A stretch of 64,000 nucleotides of DNA, taken from Carya illinoinensis (Eukaryota > Streptophyta > Magnoliopsida > Fagales > Juglandaceae). A model generated the notes under the pieces. It ran no database searches, was not told the DNA's origin, and saw nothing but the letters and a program-made list of their open reading frames with translations. The stretch is from the NCBI RefSeq assembly GCF_018687715.1, contig NC_056760.1, positions 7,663,501 through 7,727,500 on the forward strand, written 5' to 3'. Below are positions 58,073 to 64,000 of the stretch, in pieces. The first letter of the stretch is position 1. The number at the start of each line of letters is the position of its first letter. Position numbers and translations under genes: made by a program.

Positions 58073-58952
58073 AAAGTCTCAGCCTACGAGTGTGTTTTGT
58101 CGGGTGCGCGTCAATTACTGATCTCAGACAAGACTGCCTAACTCCCAGTTGGTTCCCTATTAACTAAATATCTCCTGGATGAAAGAGAACTTTTTTTGGA
58201 ACGATCTTTGAACGAAGAACATTCTAATAAAAAATTATGGCTTTAGGTTCTGTTCTGGCTTTTTCCTCCTTTCTATAACACATACGTACGCGATGAAATG
58301 AGGTGCTGTTACGATATCGGATTCGTATTTGTTAAAATTAAGGAACTAATTATAGGAAGTAGGTAGGACTTGTGAAAGTTTTCCTTAGAATCGAATGCAC
58401 AGAAAGGATCAGTATTTAATGAAGAAATAATTTATTTTCTTTTTCATGATATATGATCATTAGCTTAGACATCATCTCACTCACGAGTCACCGTCCAAAT
58501 TGTTTATGTTTTCACTCCTTTTCTTTGTTTATGCGAAGCAATCAAAGGGGGTGCCGGCAGCCGGAGTTTTTTAGGTGTTATTGCGAGTCGTGCCTGTATG
58601 GGCCTCTGCCACGTTGCATTAATGTTTCAGCCTGTGTTCTGCCTTTCGTGAATGGAACTGCATTGAAAAGCGGAACGGAACCGTTCTTCTCGCCATTAAA
58701 ACCCATCTTTTTAGTTTTAGGTCTTCTTCCTTCGATACTTTTATTTAAAAAAAATAAAATATGTCCCTTTCCAACAATACTTTTATTTCCTTCAAAACCC
58801 TCTTAAAGATATTAGTAAGAAGTGTTACGCTGCAAATCTAATATCTCGTTAGCTTTCTTCTGAAATTTGTTAAGAGCAGAAGTCAAAAGTGTAGCCTATC
58901 TTGCCGACAATGATATTGTATAAAGACAGAAGTAACTTTCGGAGGATGCCGT

Positions 58953-59002
<50 letters not shown>

Positions 59003-60842
59003 GTGTGTGTGTGGATATAGGCTATAGCAAACTGATTCTGTTCATACGATAAAAAACACAATTGCATGGTGTTGAGGATTTAGGATATGAGTGTGTATTT
59101 TAGGTATCGATTCAGGAAATATTTGGCTTGAAAAATGGTTTAATTAGTCATTATTATAATTTTTCTAAATTATTATACGAAATATAATAAATAATTTAAC
59201 TTTTTAAAATCTCAATTTAACATTTTCAAATCTCAAAAAAATAATAATAATATTTTATTTAATTTTTATTTTTTATCTAAAAACATCTCATCTCAAATCC
59301 AAACCAACCCTTATAAGTGTTCCCATTTTTTCCGGGTAAAAGTCGTTGGTTGCTCCTATTATCTTAGTCGCTTTTAGGATTTATGGTTTCTAGAAAAATT
59401 AGGAGTAGGGCTTGTTTAGGGATGGACGTTATATGGTGGTTGCATTTGGGTTAACGTGGAGTCAATATTCTAACTGGTAAACATTATGACTTGAAACTAG
59501 TAGCACCTTAGAAATTCCTAGCTTAAGGTATAATAAATACTTAAGGTCAAGCGGCCTTTAGAATCTGCACTCTAGTATTGAATTTCTTTTGGCTTGAGGG
59601 AGTACTAATTCAGACCATTATATTTATTTTAACATGTTTGGTGATGTACTTATGGTTTGGTTAACTCCACAATTTAATTACTATCACCCCGATCATTTTG
59701 GATCACTAGGAATCTATACCAAGAGACCTCCTTTTCACTCACAAACAATTGTATTATAGCAGGTAATATTGGCATGTTTAATTAATTAGGTACAGGGAGG
59801 AACTTTGCGAGCATCGGATAAATTTCCCGGTGATCGACATCTTATAGAACTGTGGTCAGAGAATTCTCCGCCATTCGACCAGCTGCGGCTCCAAACAAAT
59901 GCATTCTACTATGAGGACATCACCTTCCGGGACATCCTCTTTGATTCAAGCTACCGAGGAGGAGGGATTCTCATTGTTGATTCAGTCAGAATCCGGGTAA
60001 ACAATTGCTTCTTTCTCCACTTCACAACACAGGGAATTATAGTTAAAAGGGGCCACGAGACCTTCATTTCAAGCTGCTTTCTTGGACAACATTCAACAGC
60101 AGGCGGGGATAAAGATGAGAAGTATTTCTCAGGCACTGCCATTGATCTTAACAGCAATGACAATGCAGTCACGGATGTTGCAATTTTCTCTGCGGCAATT
60201 GGCGTTGTACTAAGAGGTCAGGCAAACATACTCACAGGAGTACATTGCTACAACAAGGCAACAAGTTTTGGTGGGATCGGAATATTGGTAAAACTGGCTG
60301 GATGCTCACAAACCAGGATAAATAGCTGTTACTTGGATTACACTGCTCTAGTCATGGAAGACCCTGTACAAGTTCATGTCAGTAATGGGTTCTTCCTAGG
60401 GGATGCTAATGTGGTCTTAAAATCGATCAAGGGTCAAGTCTCTGGGTTGAATATTGTGGATAACATGTTTAGTGGGCAGGCTGGGAACATGGTACCCATA
60501 GTTCAATTAGATGGGAAGTTCAATTACATCGATCAAGTGGTGATTGACAGGAACAATGTGAATGGAATGAGCTTGAAATCAACTGTCGGAAAACTAACAG
60601 TGGCCGGAAATGGGACGAGATGGGAGGCTAATTTCTCGTCGGTGTTGGTATTTCCCCACCGGATTAATAATCTGCAGTACTCTTTGCACACTCGAGGAGA
60701 GCCTAAGTTTACAGCTCATGCAGTGACTGATGTGTCTAATAATGTAGTGGTTGTGGAGAGCGAGAAGGCCGTTAATGGGGTGGTCTCCGTAGTTGTTGAC
60801 CAGCATAGTGATACTGGAGAAAAACAAGTCTTCTGCGTGTAA
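57470..60842 (+). CDS. Polygalacturonase QRT3-like, copy 2, three exons, 482 aa
   Basis: Paralogue of the gene at 49458, same strand, same three-exon layout with phase-0 introns. Exons 57470-57637, 57800-58027 and 59790-60842. The start is ATG 57470 (MKPLPILSFLIVLFVQEALG, a signal peptide). IFYPIGYGADPSGGRDSSDA begins the Pectate_lyase_3-type domain, then GGVTIHLQGGDYKISKPIRF. Exon 3 has LFDSSYRGGGILIVDS, GHETFISSCFLGQHSTAGGD, GTAIDLNSNDNAVTDVAIFS, ANILTGVHCYNKATSFGG and VVDQ near the end. The exon 2 acceptor (GTGAAAG before 57800) lacks a strong pyrimidine tract, but it is the only site that keeps frame and homology. Intron 2 is 1,762 nt, enlarged by microsatellites and a family A element. 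Expected role: pectin remodelling of the pollen mother cell wall; possible divergence of roles between copies is untested. Confidence 0.9.
58032..58068 (+). repeat. (CT)n microsatellite at the start of QRT3-like copy 2 intron 2
   Basis: About 18 CT units directly after the splice donor of exon 2. Another microsatellite, (AT)n followed by (GT)n, lies at 58958-59012 in the same intron. Confidence 0.8.
58958..59012 (+). repeat. (AT)n-(GT)n compound microsatellite in intron 2
   Basis: About 19 AT units followed, after a short break, by six GT units. It is likely length-polymorphic. It is intronic in QRT3-like copy 2. Confidence 0.8.
59110..59325 (-). repeat. Dispersed AT-rich element, family A copy, in intron 2 of QRT3-like copy 2
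   Basis: Reverse-orientation copy: it ends with AAACATCTCATCTCAAATCC and contains ACTTTTTAAAATCTCAA and AATAATATTTTATTTAATTT, matching the other copies when inverted. Confidence 0.55.
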
Positions 60843-63420
60843 AGCTTATAGTTATGCTACCTAATTATATATACAAGAATGATATATACGCACGCGCACA
60901 CACGTGTATATATATATATAGAAATAAAGGAGATTGACAAGCCTATGATTTCTTCTGCTTTTAGTTTTTCTTCCCAATTTATTGCTGACTTTGGTGCATT
61001 GAGCATGTCTCCTACCACGAAAGCCAGTGTTTTCAATGGTGTGACTGTGGCTGTGGCTGTTTCTGCTTTCCCTTTGGTTTTGTTCGCAGTCTAGCTTACG
61101 AATATAATAAGGTAATATTTCTCACAGGAAGAAATGGATTTATAGTACGTCCTTACATGCCTTCTGTCCTAACAATCAAACCAATTATAACAATTTTTAG
61201 GCAAATCTACAGGAGGCAGTACCCATCAAGGAATGGAGGAGTTGTTGCCATCAAGGAAGCAACTTATCTAGTTGAGTCCAGTTTAATTTGCATAAGAATG
61301 CTCAGGATGACTGGGAGATGGTTTTGGTGCTAGAAAAGAAATGCTCAGTAACTCATTTCTCCACCGTCGAGTGTAATGTGGTGCAATGTGACTTATTAAA
61401 AAATCTAAAACATAAACATAAAAAGATAGAGGGAATCTAAAGTTTTAGTCTTCATCTTTTTATGTTTTTCGGCACCATTTTATTTTGAAGATATATTTTT
61501 AAAATTTCTTTAGGTATAAGTTATGGTGTATGATAGCATTACTCATCCAAACATTAGGTAGGCAGTCAACTCCGAGTGGTTAGTAGTCTTTTAACCTTAT
61601 TGGACTAGTATAAAATGTAAAGAATTCTCACAACCTCAAAAATGGGAAAAACCTTCATTCAGATCACTCGTCCAAATCCAACTAATCCTAACAATTTCGA
61701 CAATCATAACTCGTTCGAACGTTTTTTTTTCAATCCCCGAACAAAATTAAACCAAGGAAACCCAAGCTTTAATTTCGAGTCAGAATTTGAGGATGTATGT
61801 GAACGCATCTTTACCACCCAAGAAGTAAGAGTTTCAACAGAGCCATCAATCCGAATATAGATCAAACCATTCTTGCTTGTCTAAAATAAGCAATCCTTGG
61901 AGATCAACTTCCATAGTAATCTGCACAAATTAATTAATGACGCGTATAGATAAAATACATAAAAAAAGAAAAGAAAAAAGAAAAAGAAAATACTAGTGTG
62001 CCTCGTGAATTTACCCCCTTATTTTGAACACTCATGTATTTTAATTTTTTATTACTACTTTTTTTTTTAATGATTAAGAAAATGAATATCAGTATATTCA
62101 TGTATTTTTGTAAAAAATTTTAAAAATACTAAAAAAAATTAGAAAATGACATTTAGCCTGTGGAGCATGTCCAGTGGTGACAGCTGGGCGACAGAGTAGC
62201 ATTATTATAAAAAGAATGGATGAAGTTGCAACGATCAAGAAATTATCTACAAGAACAAAATACATAGAATCCATCAAGCAAGTCTGCTCAATGCATAGGC
62301 AACCAAGGGAATTTCCAAAGGTCCACAATAAAACAAAAGCCCCCCTAAAAATAGTATTAAAAAAGCTTCTAAAAATACAATATAGGGAATAAATAATATA
62401 TTGGCAACCCTATATGGGCAACTGAAATTATTAGCATGATACAGTTATCGAAAGCAATTTCCAAGAGAATATATTTTCCTCTAGCTTGATGTCTAAACAT
62501 AGGCTGATTGGAGTGCCAACTCGATCTATTCATTTTTTGATTTTTCACTTCTTTGTAAGACTCGTATCCTAATATTATATAGTTTCTCTATCCCTGGTCT
62601 AAAAAAGTATTAATGTATTTTTAATGCCAATATGAAAATAATTTAAAATATATTTTGTCAGTCTTCATAAATAGATGTAGGTTTTTGTATTGTTCATATA
62701 TATATATTTCAACTGTTCATATTGCTGCTCATTTAATTTTCTTATGACACAACCACAAGTAGAACTTTCTCAATTTTTGTTTTGAGACATGATGTGTTGT
62801 CTATAATATTCAATATGAACAGTTAACAGGAATGGTAAGTAATCGAAAATGAGAAAAAACTCATTATATTTGCAGTCCCTGCATAAAGCATATCCAGTAG
62901 ATTCTAGAACCTTAGCGTCACTTGTTTATAACAGTTTCATCCTTTAAAAAAATGGTCCAAGCTTTCCAATGCAGACTGCTGCCTGGTTAGTTAAGCACTA
63001 AATCCATTTTGAATACAAACTCATAATACCATCTCAATCGATTTGATTGTTAGATTGAACAAAAAATTGAAATAATGGCAAAGACTACTTGTGCTGACTA
63101 GTTTAAAGCCTTCGTAGTACCCTAAAGAGATCAAGCATAAATGTTCCATGGGATATCACCAAATCTCTAATATTGACATGTTATTAGGTCTAAATTCTTA
63201 CAGCAGAATCCCTTCGCACGAGCTTTGCCTCCACCATACATATTTGCTAATGAGTTACTTCAGACAGCAAACTACTTTTTCTTTCCTCACAGCATATATG
63301 AACATACTTATAACTGAACATGAAAGACCCATCTAAGCTTTGAACCGTTTTCCAAGCTCAAGTTTTCCTGTATCTGCCCAGTAGATCATTTGAGCAGGGG
63401 TTTACATATATTGCTACACA
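60843..63420. other. Intergenic region, no gene seen
   Basis: 3' flank of QRT3-like copy 2 followed by AT-rich DNA. An open stretch at 60945-61094 ends in a hydrophobic run and another at 61642-61860 is asparagine/phenylalanine-rich; neither shows a family motif or gene context. Confidence 0.4.
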
Positions 63421-63461
63421 TGAACAAGATCAATGCTCCATCGAGTATTGGAAAGAGCAGC

Positions 63462-63707
63462 TCATTTTTCGTCTTCATTGTCATAGTAATCCTTTTCTTC
63501 ATCCTCTTCTTCATCTTCATCTTCATCTGAGTCATCATAGAAAACATCAAATTCTTCATCATATATAAGCCCCCTTAACTGTTGCCCCCTCAGCCGCTCT
63601 TGTATTCGGTCTTTGATAGCTGTTCCCTGACATAAGCCCAGGATAAATGTTCAGATTTAAAAAATCTGAATGGCTCTTCCCTGACACATGTACCAGCAAT
63701 AGGTGTT

Positions 63708-63753
<46 letters not shown>

Positions 63754-64000
63754 CAGAGCTGACCATTTTATGGCAACCTTCTTCAAACATCTCAAGAAAT
63801 CCAGCAACCAGTCGATCAGCATTCTCCACCCATTCATTGCGATGTATCCTAGCAGTTTTCGCTACAGTTTGTATCTGCAAACTCACGGCACAAAAGAATT
63901 CCCATCATATTACAAGATGTTTGGCATTGAAAAGCTGGTTTTATTCTATTTAAACTTAACAGGCATGGCATGGCACAGCAACCTTGAAAAGGAAGTGTGC
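63462..64000 (-). CDS. 3' end of an unrecognised gene with a highly acidic C-terminus (partial)
   Basis: Three exons in phase 0: 64000-63983 (runs off the window), 63874-63764 and 63626-63462, all with GT-AG borders. The visible C-terminal 97 residues begin AHFLFK, continue with a helical charged region ([20 protein letters not shown], then [10 protein letters not shown]) and [20 protein letters not shown], and end in a long Asp/Glu run (about 20 acidic residues in the last 25) before TGA at 63464-63462. The acidic tail suggests a nuclear, chaperone or RNA-related protein, but I do not recognise the family. The intron between the last two exons contains a long (AG)n run. Confidence 0.6.
63711..63752 (+). 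repeat. (AG)21 microsatellite in the last intron of the partial gene
   Basis: About 21 AG units between exons 63764-63874 and 63462-63626. It begins about 12 bp past the splice donor on the minus strand, where it reads (CT)n. Confidence 0.85.

Noticed and set aside
60945..61094. Open frame ending in a hydrophobic run after QRT3-like copy 2
   Set aside because: Looks a little like a membrane-anchored peptide, but no family match, and it lies in the 3' flank without promoter signals.
1..64000. CRISPR arrays, bacterial operons, riboswitches, rRNA genes
   Set aside because: The window is plant nuclear DNA. No regularly spaced short repeats, no rRNA sequence and no convincing tRNA cloverleaf were seen by eye; a tRNAscan run would be needed to exclude tRNAs.

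Overview
This is a low-gene-density stretch of nuclear DNA from a woody-type eudicot. Five intron-bearing or single-exon plant genes sit in AT-rich, microsatellite-rich DNA with many nested transposable elements. Plant hallmarks are a ZIP metal transporter with the plant three-exon layout, a twelve-exon ureidoglycolate amidohydrolase, two QUARTET3-like polygalacturonase genes, a PIP/IDA-type secreted peptide gene and a FAR1/Mutator pseudogene. A Fagales/Juglandaceae-like genome would fit, but that is only an impression; nothing in the sequence fixes the species.

Layout. At 0.6-0.9 kb is a small secreted-peptide gene (minus). At 1-10 kb there are only dispersed AT-rich repeats. At 10.2-13.4 kb is a ZIP transporter (minus, 343 aa) with a perfect 20-bp inverted repeat just past its stop. 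At 16.2-20.5 kb is a non-autonomous Helitron carrying what looks like a captured promoter and 5' exon, plus three 570-bp tandem units. It sits in the first bases of a second element of the same kind (20.5-23.3 kb). At 23.9-26.6 kb a 2.24-kb solo LTR with a clear 5-bp target duplication splits a small inverted-repeat element. At 26.8-27.7 kb is a frameshifted FAR1/MULE pseudogene. At 30.8-34.7 kb is UAH (minus, 12 exons, 477 aa, metal ligands all present).

At 37.3-45.8 kb there is a two-level nest. A poly(A)-ended retro-insertion (13-bp target duplication) is interrupted by a complete 6,774-bp LTR element (5-bp target duplication, two 1,322-bp LTRs in which I found no difference). The inner element encodes only a 777-aa Gag-protease. 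Reverse transcriptase and integrase are missing, so it is a TR-GAG-like non-autonomous Athila-type element and very young. Its U3 holds an array of six CGCTCGAGCG palindromes just upstream of the TATA box.

At 49.5-51.9 and 57.5-60.8 kb are two directly repeated QRT3-like genes (507 and 482 aa) with identical intron positions and phases. The 5.5 kb between them holds further repeats, including a Copia-like solo LTR inside another inverted-repeat element. At 63.5 kb the 3' end of an unrecognised minus-strand gene with an acidic tail runs off the window.

The host genes have unrelated jobs: peptide signalling, Zn/Fe transport, purine/ureide nitrogen recycling and pectin remodelling in pollen development. 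There is no operon-like organisation. The main biological interest is the transposable-element nesting. Exon boundaries were deduced by hand from reading frame, GT-AG sites and family conservation; they were not checked by transcripts or database search.
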